This document shows, piece by piece, positions 44,637 to 54,032 of a DNA stretch of 64,000 nt. Made by a program: the position numbers and the translations under genes. This DNA is from an uncultured Roseburia sp. (GTDB lineage: Bacteria; Bacillota; Clostridia; Lachnospirales; Lachnospiraceae). Each line of letters starts with the position of its first letter. Within the stretch, counting starts at the first letter, position 1. Location: contig CAKREH010000011.1 in NCBI GenBank assembly GCA_934317215.1, forward strand, positions 1 through 64,000. Direction: 5' to 3'. The notes under the pieces are model-generated. The model did no database searches. It worked only from the letters and a program-made list of their open reading frames with translations, and had not been told where the DNA came from.

Positions 44637-45281
44637 TTACGCATGCATCGATCTCCATACAGTCTTGCCATCCGGGATATACTGACAGAATGCTTCCACC
44701 ATAATACTGCGGAACGGGCGGACCGCCTCTTCCAGCCCAAACGCTGCAGGATAATCTTTCGTCACAAGGTCAATATCCTGTGCAATCTTTTCTGCAACCG
44801 CTGCATCTTTGATTGGGACGATACCGAATAAAGTCGAGCAGTATGCCCTGCTTCCGGTACAGGATGCCAGATAGGTATAGGCAAAATTTTTCCACTCTTC
44901 CTCAAGTATATTTTTTCCACAAGTCTCTTCCACATCAGAATTTTTTTCCACATTTTTTATCTCATCTGTCCGGATACCGAGCTGCATAAGATATCCGCAG
45001 AGTTCTTTTTTCTGTCTTTTTTTCTGGAAAAAAGATACCCCGCCTGCGCCTTCTGCCTGGATCATCATCCACGCGTGTAAAAAACGATCTGCACGTTTTT
45101 CTGCCGGATGATCTCCAAAACGTTTTCTCAAAACCATAAGACGTTTTTCATCCAATACCGGATCTAACTTCTGTTCGATTGCAAGCTGCAAAACGCGTTC
45201 ACGTTCATTAATGTCCTCAATCTCGTAATAATGGGCGGGCCATTCCAAAAGATAGTCCACATTTTCGTTGTTCAAAAGCAT
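44637..45281 (-). CDS. uncharacterised cytoplasmic protein (possibly DUF6553)
   Basis: A 214-residue, mostly helical protein that I do not recognise with confidence; it resembles Lachnospiraceae proteins grouped as DUF6553. The ATG follows directly on the stop codon of the binding protein at 45282, with AAGGAG about 11 bases upstream, so the two are translationally coupled. No signal peptide or membrane segment. Charged N-terminal half (ERERVLQLAIEQKLDPVLDE), a variable Lys/Glu-rich middle, and a C-terminal segment FAYTYLASCTGSRAYCSTLF. Last gene of the sugar-sensing operon; role unknown. Confidence 0.65.
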   Translation of the reverse strand: MLLNNENVDYLLEWPAHYYEIEDINERERVLQLAIEQKLDPVLDEKRLMVLRKRFGDHPAEKRADRFLHAWMMIQAEGAGGVSFFQKKRQKKELCGYLMQLGIRTDEIKNVEKNSDVEETCGKNILEEEWKNFAYTYLASCTGSRAYCSTLFGIVPIKDAAVAEKIAQDIDLVTKDYPAAFGLEEAVRPFRSIMVEAFCQYIPDGKTVWRSMHA

Positions 45282-46337
45282 TTACTCCGTATCTCCTTCC
45301 ATGTACGAATCCACATCATCATATGTCACTCTCGCATAAGGCAGACGGATATATTTTCCGTCAATCAAATTCAGATCCGACAGTTCTCCCCCGGTAGATA
45401 ACTCATATGCAAGATTTAACATTGCACTCGCCTGACCTTCCTTATCATTATAGACCGTTCCGATCATCTCTTTATTTTTGACCGCTTCTAACCCTGCATC
45501 GGTTCCATCAATTCCGATAACTGCCGGCCATTCATCCTTTGTCAGGTCGGAAGCTTTGAGTGCATCAATCGCACCTAATGCCATGTCATCATTATTGGCA
45601 ATGACCAGCTCAATGCTGTCACCAAACTGTGACATAAGCTGCGTCATTTTTGTCTGTGCCTGTGCACGGTTCCAGTTTGCGATCGCATATCCTAATTTTT
45701 CCACTTCCACTCCACTGTCGATCATCGTGCTGACCGAATATTCAGTGCGGACAATCGCATCCTGATGACCGGCTTCGCCCTCCAACACCACATACTGAAA
45801 AATCCCGTCTTCATTTTTATCCAGTGACAGATCGGTCAGAAATGCTTCCGCTGCAAGCTCTCCCTGCATGATACCGGACTCAAACGCCTGCGCTCCGACA
45901 TAATAAAGCCTTGTCCAGCGCTCTAAATCTTCCTCCACCAGTTCGCGGTTGAAAAAAATAACCGGAATATTATTTTTTTCTGCCAGATCAATGATTGCAG
46001 TCGGATCCGTCCGGTCCACCAGATTGACACAGATCACATCGCACCCCTCCGTGACCATGTTTTCTACCTGGGTATTTTGTGTTGACTGGCTCGCAGATGC
46101 ATTGAAAGTGTCAATATTGATCGCAACTCCCGTCTCTTCTTCCTTTTTTGTTGCATAATCATTAAAATCTTTCATCATTTCTGATACAAATGTATCATAC
46201 TGATCGTAAACAGAGACTCCGATCTTAATGCTCTTTTTGGCATCTTCCCTGCCGCCGCAGCCGCCAAGTACCACACTCATGACTAAAATTCCACCAAAAA
46301 CCACGGTTATTTTTTTACTTTTTTTCCATTTCTTCAA
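45282..46337 (-). CDS. sugar-binding lipoprotein (periplasmic-binding-protein-like, MglB type)
   Basis: Start is a TTG at 46337 with GGGGGG eight bases upstream. The 351-residue protein has a lipobox (VMSVVLGGCGG, Cys27) and a type-I sugar-binding fold: IKIGVSVYDQYDTFVSEMMK, DVICVNLVDRTDPTAIIDLA, PVIFFNRELVEED, VIANNDDMALGAIDAL and VIGIDGTDAGLEAV, as in galactose/glucose-binding MglB. It follows the two-component genes and membrane-anchored sensor rather than permeases, so it may present sugar to the sensor or share the transporter at 51313-53831. Confidence 0.85.
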   Translation of the reverse strand: MKKWKKSKKITVVFGGILVMSVVLGGCGGREDAKKSIKIGVSVYDQYDTFVSEMMKDFNDYATKKEEETGVAINIDTFNASASQSTQNTQVENMVTEGCDVICVNLVDRTDPTAIIDLAEKNNIPVIFFNRELVEEDLERWTRLYYVGAQAFESGIMQGELAAEAFLTDLSLDKNEDGIFQYVVLEGEAGHQDAIVRTEYSVSTMIDSGVEVEKLGYAIANWNRAQAQTKMTQLMSQFGDSIELVIANNDDMALGAIDALKASDLTKDEWPAVIGIDGTDAGLEAVKNKEMIGTVYNDKEGQASAMLNLAYELSTGGELSDLNLIDGKYIRLPYARVTYDDVDSYMEGDTE

Positions 46338-46408
46338 GGCTTGTTCCCCCCATCAACATGTGCCGGACTTTTTCTGCCCTGCACATTTATATTTGCCCCA
46401 TTTGTATA

Positions 46409-47389
46409 TCACTGCACGATTGGAAATAAAATTTTCTGATTTTCCTCGTCATACAGATTATCTTTTGTGATCGTAAGAAACCCGACTTTTTCTGTTTTCG
46501 CCGAAGATAACGGCTCGCGCAGCTGCCCTGCGATCGCTGCCGCACTTAAATATCCGATATTGAACTCATTCGGTACGACCAACGCTCCTATCACACCCTT
46601 ATCCAGATAATACACATTTTTTTCCGAGCAGCCAATTCCATAAAGTCCAAATTCTGTCTGTTCCTGTACCTGCAGATAATCAACAGCCTGTTCCGTCCTG
46701 TCATTATCTAACGATACCACGATATCAACCCTTTTTTTCTCAAGGCACCATTCAAATGTATTATTTACATTGTCTTCATCCGACAGATTCCATAAAATGG
46801 ATGCCCCGGCAGACTCTATTTTGTCCATAAAACCTTTCAGGCACTGCTGCCCGGCAGTCTGTTTTAAGTTACCGGCAAGAATCCCAATGTCCGTATCTTC
46901 AAGCTTTTCCCCGTAATCCGCAATAACAGCCTCCGCAACTGCCTCCCCCATCTCATAGGACTGTGGCAGAATTGCTGCATACATCCCCTCTGCCTCAACA
47001 TCCGTTTCCACCAGAATCATCTTATCTGAACCGATTTCCACAGCAGCACCATCCTTATAATTCCTGCTGTCACACATTTCAACGATCACGCCTTTGGCCC
47101 CATTATCAATCTCCCTGTGAATGATCTGGTACTCTTCCTCAATACTGGAAAATGCGCCTGTCGAAACCACATTTAAACGGATATGATAATCTTCCGCTCC
47201 TCGTTCAAGTCCTTCCCGAAAAGATGTAAATCTGTCACTGCTGCTGTTTTCTACGATCACGGATACCGGATACCATTCCTCATCCTTGCTGCCATCAAGC
47301 ATCCCATACGTCGCAAACGCAATAAATGCAACGATCACTAAAATCACTGCCAATAAATAAATCAAATTATTTTTTCCGGTCCGCTTCAT
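46409..47389 (-). CDS. membrane-anchored sugar-binding sensor protein
   Basis: A 326-residue protein with an uncleaved N-terminal helix (YLLAVILVIVAFIAFATYG, residues 11-29), no lipobox, and a LacI/XylF-type binding fold (VSVIVENSSSDRFTSFREGL, GAKGVIVEMCDSRNY, VDIVVSLDNDRTEQAVDYLQ, GVIGALVVPNEFNIGYLSA). Its start overlaps the histidine-kinase stop by four bases. A membrane-anchored binding protein translated with a LytS/YesM-type kinase is the pattern of the clostridial XylFII-LytS sensor, in which the binding protein hands the sugar signal to the kinase. Confidence 0.82.
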   Translation of the reverse strand: MKRTGKNNLIYLLAVILVIVAFIAFATYGMLDGSKDEEWYPVSVIVENSSSDRFTSFREGLERGAEDYHIRLNVVSTGAFSSIEEEYQIIHREIDNGAKGVIVEMCDSRNYKDGAAVEIGSDKMILVETDVEAEGMYAAILPQSYEMGEAVAEAVIADYGEKLEDTDIGILAGNLKQTAGQQCLKGFMDKIESAGASILWNLSDEDNVNNTFEWCLEKKRVDIVVSLDNDRTEQAVDYLQVQEQTEFGLYGIGCSEKNVYYLDKGVIGALVVPNEFNIGYLSAAAIAGQLREPLSSAKTEKVGFLTITKDNLYDEENQKILFPIVQ

Positions 47390-49227
47390 AGTTGTTTTCT
47401 CCCTGACTCTAACCGTTCCTGCTCCTCCGGCGTATAGATGATATACGGCAAATGGATTCTGACTGTGGTTCCCTCATCCGGCTCGCTCTCTATCTCCAGA
47501 CCATATTCCTCACCGAAACGCAGCCTGATCCGGTTATGTACATTCAAAAGTCCCACACCAGATCCACGTTTGTGCACACGGTTATTTTCCTTCAAAAGCT
47601 GTTCCACTTCATCTTCCGGTATTCCAAGTCCGTTATCCCTGACCTCAATATAGATATCATCTTCCCTGCGATATCCCCTGACATCAATCTCTCCGTCTCC
47701 ATCCATACATTCCACGCCATAATAAATTGCATTTTCAAGCAGCGGCTGCACCACCAGTTTTACCGTACAGCACTGCAGGATCTCCGGATCTATATCAAAC
47801 CGTACCTCAAAAATATTTTTATAGCGTACTTTCTGGATATTCATATAGTTTCTGGCATGTTTCAGCTCATCTTCCACACTGATGACTGTTTTTCCCCTGC
47901 TTAAACTGATACGGAAAAGACTCGCTAACTGTGTGATCATAAACACGGCATCCTCATACCGTTCTCCCTCGATCATCCAGACGATCGAGTCAAGTGTATT
48001 ATACAAAAAATGAGGGTTGATCTGCGACTGAAGCGCATCGAGTTCACTTTTTCTTTTTTCTTCCTGCTCGACCACAATATCCTGCATCAGCTGCCTGATC
48101 TGTTCCACCGTGGAACGGAGTGTACGCCCTAAATGTTCCACTTCCATAGAGCCGCCGATATAGATAGACGGGTTCATATTTCCGGTCTCCCACTCCTTGA
48201 CCGAATTATTTAATTTTTTCAGCGGCATGGCAATACTTGCAGACACAAGCTGATTTAAAAGGATCACCGCAAGCATAGATACTGTCACTAGCATGATCAC
48301 AAAATATTTTGTGCCTGTCATTCCCATATCAAAGGAACTCATTGGCACAACACTGACGATCTTCCATCCGGTATAACTGATCGTTTTTACCGTAACAAGG
48401 CGTTTTTCCCCCTGGAAAATCTCCTCCGTGCTTCCATCCTCGTACCCTGCTGCCTCGATATTATTCTCCTGATAAAGATCGGTATAGATCAGCTTCTGTC
48501 CCGGATGATAAATGATCTCACCCTTTCCGTCGATCAGGTAAACATACTCCGAAGAATTTCCAACATTCGCTTTTTTTAAGATCTGTTCAATACTGCTGTA
48601 GTTCATATCGACCAAAAGTACTCCCAGCGTCGATGTTCCGTTGCTTGTCAGCTCAACGGCACGGCTTAAGGATACGACCCAGTAATAACGGTAAGATGGA
48701 TCGTCAAACAGATTCTGCACATGCGGTGTCGAAAAATGAAGGTTTTCCATCTGACCGACCGCATCGGTAAACCACTGCTGCTTCACAATATTTACCTGAC
48801 TTTTTTCATTCGCAACAGGTACCGCTGCCACAAGCTGTCCCTCTCCCGTATAACAGGCAATACTGATCAGGTTATCTTTATTCGCCTCATATAAGAGATT
48901 CATTTCTTCATCCATGGTATCACTGGCAAGATCTTTATTCTTGATGACACTGTAATACATAGTATCAGAAATACGGCGCATGTTTCGGAGATAATCCTCA
49001 AGGTTGATGGCTGTCTGATTTAAAAGCTGCCCTGTACTCTCAATCGTCATTGCTTCTGCTCTGTTTGAAAACTGCCGGTAAAGTGTGACGCCAAGAAAGG
49101 CCATACTACATATGGACAGAATCGTAAACGAAATCGATATCGTCATCTGAATACTGTGCGGTTTTGTCATTTTCCTGATATATGCAGTTAATTCTCTTAT
49201 TTTATCTTTGATATTTGAAAAACTCAT
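47386..49227 (-). CDS. sensor histidine kinase (YesM/LytS type)
   Basis: A 613-residue kinase: TM1 about 28-50, an extracellular Cache-like region (about 55-290; YVYLIDGKGEIIYHPGQKLI), TM2 about 300-325, a HAMP linker, the His_kinase domain with SQINPHFLYNTLDSIVWMIE (phosphorylated His about 415) and a C-terminal ATPase (ENAIYYGVE, VRDNGLGIPEDEV, GSGVGLLNVHNRIRLRFG). Overlaps by four bases with both the response-regulator gene before it and the binding-protein gene after it. Likely senses a sugar through its partner. Confidence 0.92.
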   Translation of the reverse strand: MSFSNIKDKIRELTAYIRKMTKPHSIQMTISISFTILSICSMAFLGVTLYRQFSNRAEAMTIESTGQLLNQTAINLEDYLRNMRRISDTMYYSVIKNKDLASDTMDEEMNLLYEANKDNLISIACYTGEGQLVAAVPVANEKSQVNIVKQQWFTDAVGQMENLHFSTPHVQNLFDDPSYRYYWVVSLSRAVELTSNGTSTLGVLLVDMNYSSIEQILKKANVGNSSEYVYLIDGKGEIIYHPGQKLIYTDLYQENNIEAAGYEDGSTEEIFQGEKRLVTVKTISYTGWKIVSVVPMSSFDMGMTGTKYFVIMLVTVSMLAVILLNQLVSASIAMPLKKLNNSVKEWETGNMNPSIYIGGSMEVEHLGRTLRSTVEQIRQLMQDIVVEQEEKRKSELDALQSQINPHFLYNTLDSIVWMIEGERYEDAVFMITQLASLFRISLSRGKTVISVEDELKHARNYMNIQKVRYKNIFEVRFDIDPEILQCCTVKLVVQPLLENAIYYGVECMDGDGEIDVRGYRREDDIYIEVRDNGLGIPEDEVEQLLKENNRVHKRGSGVGLLNVHNRIRLRFGEEYGLEIESEPDEGTTVRIHLPYIIYTPEEQERLESGRKQL

Positions 49228-50825
49228 TTTCTTTTTTCTGCTTTGTACTTTGAAGGTGACATTCCAAACTGTTTTTTAAATGCGTAACTGAAATAATTCG
49301 GATCAGAATAGCCCACTTTTTCTGCAATCACATATGTTTTTTCATCCTGATTCAAAAGCAGATCAAGCGCCTGTTCCATCCGATACTCTGTCAGATAATT
49401 GATAAAAGTTTTTCCGGTCTCCTTTTTAAACACGGTAGAAAAGTACGCCGTGCTGACCGAAAGATTTTTACATACACTCTCCACATTGAGTCCTGAATCT
49501 GCATAGTGTTCCCTGACATACTCGATCGCTTTTGTAACAAATGATTTCGTCGTGTCCTGTCTGCCATTCTGGATCATCTCCTGCATCTGACGTCCGGTCT
49601 TTAGCAGCCAGTTTTCCAGTGCCTCCGGCGATTCCATCTGAAGGACTTCCCGGTAGATATCTCCCGTACCACTGAAAATTTCGTCCAGATTCAGCCCGTT
49701 TAATGTACCAAAACGGAAGATCTCCGCAATAAATTCCGTGATAAATATCTGATATTTCTGCAGAGATGCTCCACGTCCGGAAAGCTGTGTCACGCTTTCT
49801 TTGACTGCTTCTTTCAGTGCCTGCTCATCCCCGGTCTTAATCTTTTTTAAAATATTCCCGATTGACTGCTCTTCCCACGGTTCCTCTGCACTGCCCTGCG
49901 GATCGATCTCCGCAATATTGATGGCTCTGGTATTTCCGTAAATCACGCGGTAGGAAACCGCATTGCGCGCCCCCTGATAGGAAGCCGGCAGCTCTGCGAT
50001 CTCATCACAGACCGGACCGATTCCTGCCGTCACCTTCGCACCGCAGACACGTTTCGCCAGCTTGCAAAACCGATCCATTGCATTGGTATATGCCGTGATT
50101 TCTTCCGTTTCTTTTAACTGTGTGATCACAAGGATGTCTCCCAGATAAAAGAATGTGTTCGACCTCCACTTGTCCACAAACTGTTCCTCAGCAAGCTGTT
50201 TGACGGACATTCCAAGCAAAAACGGATCGAGTTCAAGCTGTGGATCCAGCGTGCTGATATGTAATATAGTTGCCACATAATATGGTCCGCTCCACGGTAT
50301 CTGGTATTGTTTCAAATATTTTTCAATTTCAGATGCCGGAATTCTTCCCTCAATCAATGATGTATAAAAGTTTTCCTGCAATACCGGAAGACTCTCCATA
50401 TAATAAGCGCGCAGTTTTTCGATATTACGTTTTTCATCAAGTTCTCTGTCAAGGTTTGTCCTGATCCGTTCAAACACTTCCCGCAGTTCATTGGAATTGA
50501 TCGGCTTTAAGATATACTCCTCCGCCTCGATCTTAATTGCCTCTTTTGCATATTCAAATTCATCAAATCCGGAAAAAATTATAATTTTTATTTTCTGATA
50601 AAGTTCTTTTAACTTCTTACTTAAGGTCAGTCCATCCATGTATGGCATTTTGATGTCTGTCATCACAACATCCGGCTGGATTTCCTCTGCCATCTCTAAT
50701 GCTTCGACACCATTTCTGGCATATCCGGCGATACGAAATCCCATCGCTTCCCAGTCAAGCTTTTTCATAATGACAGAATATACTTCTTCCTCATCATCCA
50801 CCAATAATACCGAATATAAATTCAT
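49224..50825 (-). CDS. response regulator with AraC-type output (YesN type)
   Basis: A 533-residue protein: receiver domain 1-125 (LLVDDEEEVYSVIMKK, phospho-acceptor Asp about 55 in DVVMTDIKMPYMDG, Lys in YILKPINSNEL), a middle region of about 270 residues, and two C-terminal AraC helix-turn-helix units (VESVCKNLSVSTAYFSTVFK and YVIAEKVGYSDPNYFSYAFK). Such regulators activate sugar transporter operons; the mglBAC-type operon just upstream is the obvious target. Confidence 0.93.
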   Translation of the reverse strand: MNLYSVLLVDDEEEVYSVIMKKLDWEAMGFRIAGYARNGVEALEMAEEIQPDVVMTDIKMPYMDGLTLSKKLKELYQKIKIIIFSGFDEFEYAKEAIKIEAEEYILKPINSNELREVFERIRTNLDRELDEKRNIEKLRAYYMESLPVLQENFYTSLIEGRIPASEIEKYLKQYQIPWSGPYYVATILHISTLDPQLELDPFLLGMSVKQLAEEQFVDKWRSNTFFYLGDILVITQLKETEEITAYTNAMDRFCKLAKRVCGAKVTAGIGPVCDEIAELPASYQGARNAVSYRVIYGNTRAINIAEIDPQGSAEEPWEEQSIGNILKKIKTGDEQALKEAVKESVTQLSGRGASLQKYQIFITEFIAEIFRFGTLNGLNLDEIFSGTGDIYREVLQMESPEALENWLLKTGRQMQEMIQNGRQDTTKSFVTKAIEYVREHYADSGLNVESVCKNLSVSTAYFSTVFKKETGKTFINYLTEYRMEQALDLLLNQDEKTYVIAEKVGYSDPNYFSYAFKKQFGMSPSKYKAEKRK

Positions 50826-50880
50826 CGTGTTCTATTCTCCATTCCGATGTGAAAAAATCATATTTTCACATTTTCTCCTG

Positions 50881-51192
50881 CTAGTCTCCATATTTTGCGT
50901 TCATATTATGCCATAAAATACCAAGGATCACCGTACAAATAATGATCTCTGCCACTGCCACATAGGTGTTCCAGAATAATAAAAGCATCATGACAAGTGT
51001 TGCCACTGCAAAAAAGAACATCAGCTTTCCGGCACATTTTGCATAGTTTTCTTCGTCTTTTACCGGCGGTTTATTCTTTCCGCGAATGGCAGAAATATCT
51101 TTCATAAACCATAACCGCATTCCATAATAGATCAAAATCACAAATAAAAGTAACGGAATCCCTGCTGTCTCTAAAATCTGATCTGTGCTCAT
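50881..51192 (-). CDS. small membrane protein of unknown function
   Basis: ATG 51192 (MSTDQILETAGIPLLLFVIL) has GGAGG seven bases upstream; the frame runs further up but through a terminator. About 103 residues with three hydrophobic segments: GIPLLLFVILIYYGMRLWF, LMFFFAVATLVMMLLLF and VAVAEIIICTVILGILW, separated by a Lys/Pro-rich loop. It is placed between the transporter terminator and the response regulator and probably is the first gene of the sensing operon. Family not recognised. Confidence 0.65.
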   Translation of the reverse strand: MSTDQILETAGIPLLLFVILIYYGMRLWFMKDISAIRGKNKPPVKDEENYAKCAGKLMFFFAVATLVMMLLLFWNTYVAVAEIIICTVILGILWHNMNAKYGD

Positions 51193-51242
51193 ATAATCCT
51201 CCTTGTTTTCCTCCCTGTTTTCCTCCATTTGTTTTACTAAGC

Positions 51243-51281
51243 AAAAATAACGGCTGGTCTGTAACACCCAGCCGTTATTTT
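51243..51281 (-). terminator. intrinsic terminator of the mgl-type operon
   Basis: AAAATAACGGCTGG and CCAGCCGTTATTTT form a perfect 14-bp stem with a ten-base loop; a T-run follows on the minus strand. It separates the transporter genes from the sensing genes. Confidence 0.85.
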
Positions 51282-51312
51282 ACAGTCCGATATAAGAATT
51301 ATACCGTATGTT

Positions 51313-52302
51313 TTATTTTCTTGCTATATATTTTCTGATATCCAGAGAAATTGCTACGAAGATTACAACACCGATTGCAATGTACTGTGCGTTTGCATTC
51401 ATTCCTAAGTACTGGAGAGCAACCTTCAATAACTCGAATACTGCAACACCGATGATAGCGGATGAAACTTTACCACGACCACCTGTTACGGATACACCAC
51501 CGATCGTACATGCTGCGATTGCTTCCATCTCGTAACCATATCCGGTCTGAACAGATGCACCACCTGCTTTTGCGCCGAGCATAAATCCTGCAAGACCATA
51601 CATAGCTGCTGCTTTCATATAGATTAAGATTAATGTCTTTTTCACCGGAACACCTGCAACTTCTGCCGCCTGTGGGTTTCCACCGATTGCATACATATAT
51701 TTTCCATGACGGGTCATGTTGAAAATGAACCATGTGATCGCTGCTACGATCACTGCAATCCAGATCAGGTAGTTGATTCCAAGGAATTTTTTGTTTGCAA
51801 CATTGGTATAAGCCTCAACATATCCACCAAGAGGAGTTGCGTTTGTAACGATAAGTCCAATACCATAAACGATTTCCATCATTGCTAAGGTTGCAATGAA
51901 AGGCGGTACATTTAAGTATGCAATAAAGATACCGGTTACTGTACCAAATGCTGCACAGATGAGCATTGCTATGATTGCTACTAAAAATACGTTCATTGGT
52001 TTCATATCCGGGAAGAATTTACCGGAATAATCCAGACGCTGTAACAACATACCGGAGATACATGCACCGAAACCGATCATACGTCCTGCGGAAAGGTCAC
52101 ATCCTGCGGTGATAACACATCCTGCAATACCAAGTGCAATGACAAGTCGTGAACTCATATTCATAAGAATATTCATCAAGTTGTTGCTTGTGAAGAAGTT
52201 ATTGGATGTCAAACCGGTATAAATTACCAGAATGAACATTACAATAATAACCCCGTTGTTGATCAAAAAATCTTTTACTTTCTGCTGTTTTGTCTTTCCC
52301 AT
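51313..52302 (-). CDS. mglC: sugar ABC transporter permease (MglC/RbsC type)
   Basis: A 329-residue polytopic permease of the ribose/galactose CUT2 family, with about eight to ten membrane helices. Family marks are GCVITAGCDLSAGRMIGFGA, GTVTGIFIAYLNVPPFIATL and GGNPQAAEVAGVPVKK. Works with the ATPase at 52323 and the lipoprotein at 54033. The gene symbol reflects closest resemblance (N-terminal long helix and galactoside-type neighbours) but other monosaccharides are possible. Confidence 0.85.
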   Translation of the reverse strand: MGKTKQQKVKDFLINNGVIIVMFILVIYTGLTSNNFFTSNNLMNILMNMSSRLVIALGIAGCVITAGCDLSAGRMIGFGACISGMLLQRLDYSGKFFPDMKPMNVFLVAIIAMLICAAFGTVTGIFIAYLNVPPFIATLAMMEIVYGIGLIVTNATPLGGYVEAYTNVANKKFLGINYLIWIAVIVAAITWFIFNMTRHGKYMYAIGGNPQAAEVAGVPVKKTLILIYMKAAAMYGLAGFMLGAKAGGASVQTGYGYEMEAIAACTIGGVSVTGGRGKVSSAIIGVAVFELLKVALQYLGMNANAQYIAIGVVIFVAISLDIRKYIARK

Positions 52303-52322
52303 TTTCGTCTCCTCCTATCGCA

Positions 52323-53831
52323 TCAGAATCTTGTTGCGTATTCCATAACTTTTGCCTGTGTCATATCTTCCGGTTCTTTCACTTCACCTGTCAGTTTTCC
52401 GTTACACATAACACAGATTCTGTCTGACATTCCAAGAAGCTCTGACATCTCTGACGAGATCATGATGATTGCTTTTCCCTGTTTTGCCAGGTCACACATG
52501 ATCTCATAAATCTCATGTTTTGCACCTACATCGATACCTCGGGTAGGTTCATCCATGATCAGAACATCCGGGTCATTGGCTAACCATCTTGCAACGATTA
52601 CTTTCTGCTGGTTACCTCCGGACAGATTGGAAATATGTTCTTTCATGCTCGGAGTCTTAATGCTCAATTTTTTAATACTGCTTGTTACGATCTCATTGAT
52701 CTTCTTATGATTTAAAACAAATCCTGCATTCAGATATTTATTGTAGATAGATACACCTACATTATCTTTGATAGACAGGCATCCGAAAATACCGTTTCCT
52801 CTTCGATCCTCAGTGATCAGTCCGATTCCGGCATTCATCGCATCGATTGGATGTTTGATTTTTACTTTTTTGCCATGCATATAGATCTCACCGGATGCAA
52901 TACCACGGATACCGAAGATTCCTTCCATCAATTCTGTTCTCTGTGCACCTACCAGTCCACCAAATCCAAGGATTTCTCCTTTGTGGAGCTGAAAACTTAC
53001 ATTCTGGAATGATTTTGCATGGATGGAGCAAAGATTTTTTACTTCCATAACCACTTCATCACTCGGTTTGTTTTCTCTCGGCGGATATACATTGGTCAGC
53101 TCACGGCCAACCATTTTTGTGATGATCTGGTCTGTGGTCATCTCTGCTGCCGGCCAGGTTCCAACATATGTACCATCCCGCATGACTGTGATATCATCCG
53201 CGATCCGTTTGATCTCATCCATCTTATGTGAAATGTAGACCATTGCCACACCTTTGTCTCTTAAATCATTCATGATGCGGAACAATGCTTCTACTTCATT
53301 ATCAGAAAGAGATGATGTCGGCTCATCAAAAATGATAACCCTTGCCTGTTGGGAAACTGCTTTTGCAATCTCAACGGACTGCATCTGACCTATGGATAAA
53401 GATCCAAGCTGTGCTTTCGGATCAAAATCCATTTTTACCTCTTTTAACCATTTTGCAGTATCCTCATACATTTTCTTATGATCGATCACTTTTAATGGTC
53501 CATACTTTGTCGGAAATCTTCCAAGATACATATTCTCTGCGACACTTCTTGCCGGTACCGGCTGCAGTTCCTGATGTACCATTGCAATTCCGTTTTTCAT
53601 TGCCTCATCAGGATTGCCTATCTCGACTTTTTTTCCGTCCAGAATAATCTCGCCGGCATCCATTTTATAAATACCAAACAGACATTTCATCAGGGTTGAT
53701 TTTCCTGCACCATTTTCCCCCATCAGTGCATGGACGGTTCCCGGACGGAGTGATAACTGTACATTGTCAAGTGCTTTGACACCGGGGAAAGATTTGCATA
53801 CACCCCTAAGCTCCAGTTTATACTCAGCCAT
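52323..53831 (-). CDS. mglA: sugar ABC transporter ATP-binding protein (MglA type)
   Basis: A 502-residue protein with two ABC domains, as in CUT2 transporters. First half: Walker A GENGAGKST (about 38), signature LSIGQMQSVEIAKAV, Walker B VIIFDEPTSSLS. Second half: degenerate Walker A (GLVGAQRTE), signature LSGGNQQKVIVARWL and Walker B VLIMDEPTRGIDVG. Together with one permease and one binding protein it forms a complete monosaccharide importer. Confidence 0.92.
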   Translation of the reverse strand: MAEYKLELRGVCKSFPGVKALDNVQLSLRPGTVHALMGENGAGKSTLMKCLFGIYKMDAGEIILDGKKVEIGNPDEAMKNGIAMVHQELQPVPARSVAENMYLGRFPTKYGPLKVIDHKKMYEDTAKWLKEVKMDFDPKAQLGSLSIGQMQSVEIAKAVSQQARVIIFDEPTSSLSDNEVEALFRIMNDLRDKGVAMVYISHKMDEIKRIADDITVMRDGTYVGTWPAAEMTTDQIITKMVGRELTNVYPPRENKPSDEVVMEVKNLCSIHAKSFQNVSFQLHKGEILGFGGLVGAQRTELMEGIFGIRGIASGEIYMHGKKVKIKHPIDAMNAGIGLITEDRRGNGIFGCLSIKDNVGVSIYNKYLNAGFVLNHKKINEIVTSSIKKLSIKTPSMKEHISNLSGGNQQKVIVARWLANDPDVLIMDEPTRGIDVGAKHEIYEIMCDLAKQGKAIIMISSEMSELLGMSDRICVMCNGKLTGEVKEPEDMTQAKVMEYATRF

Positions 53832-53975
53832 GTTTCTCCTCCTTTATATCATTTGGCTTATTTCTCTGCCAATTATGTTCCTATTTCAGATTGTGCTTTT
53901 GCACATTTTATTTCTTTTTACAGACATTCTTCCCTTTGTCATTTTTTACAAACTATGCTCTTTTTCTCATGAATA

Positions 53976-54007
53976 GTGGCAGCGGGTGCCATTCGCACCC
54001 GCACCAC
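53976..54007 (-). other. intercistronic hairpin after binding-protein gene
   Basis: GTGG..GCGGGTGC pairs with GCACCCGC..CCAC; GC-rich stem without a T-run after it on the minus strand. Placed directly after mglB, it probably protects the 3' end of the binding-protein message so that more binding protein than permease is made, a common arrangement. Confidence 0.65.
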
Positions 54008-54032
54008 CTTTATTTCTTTGTCCTTTTACAGA

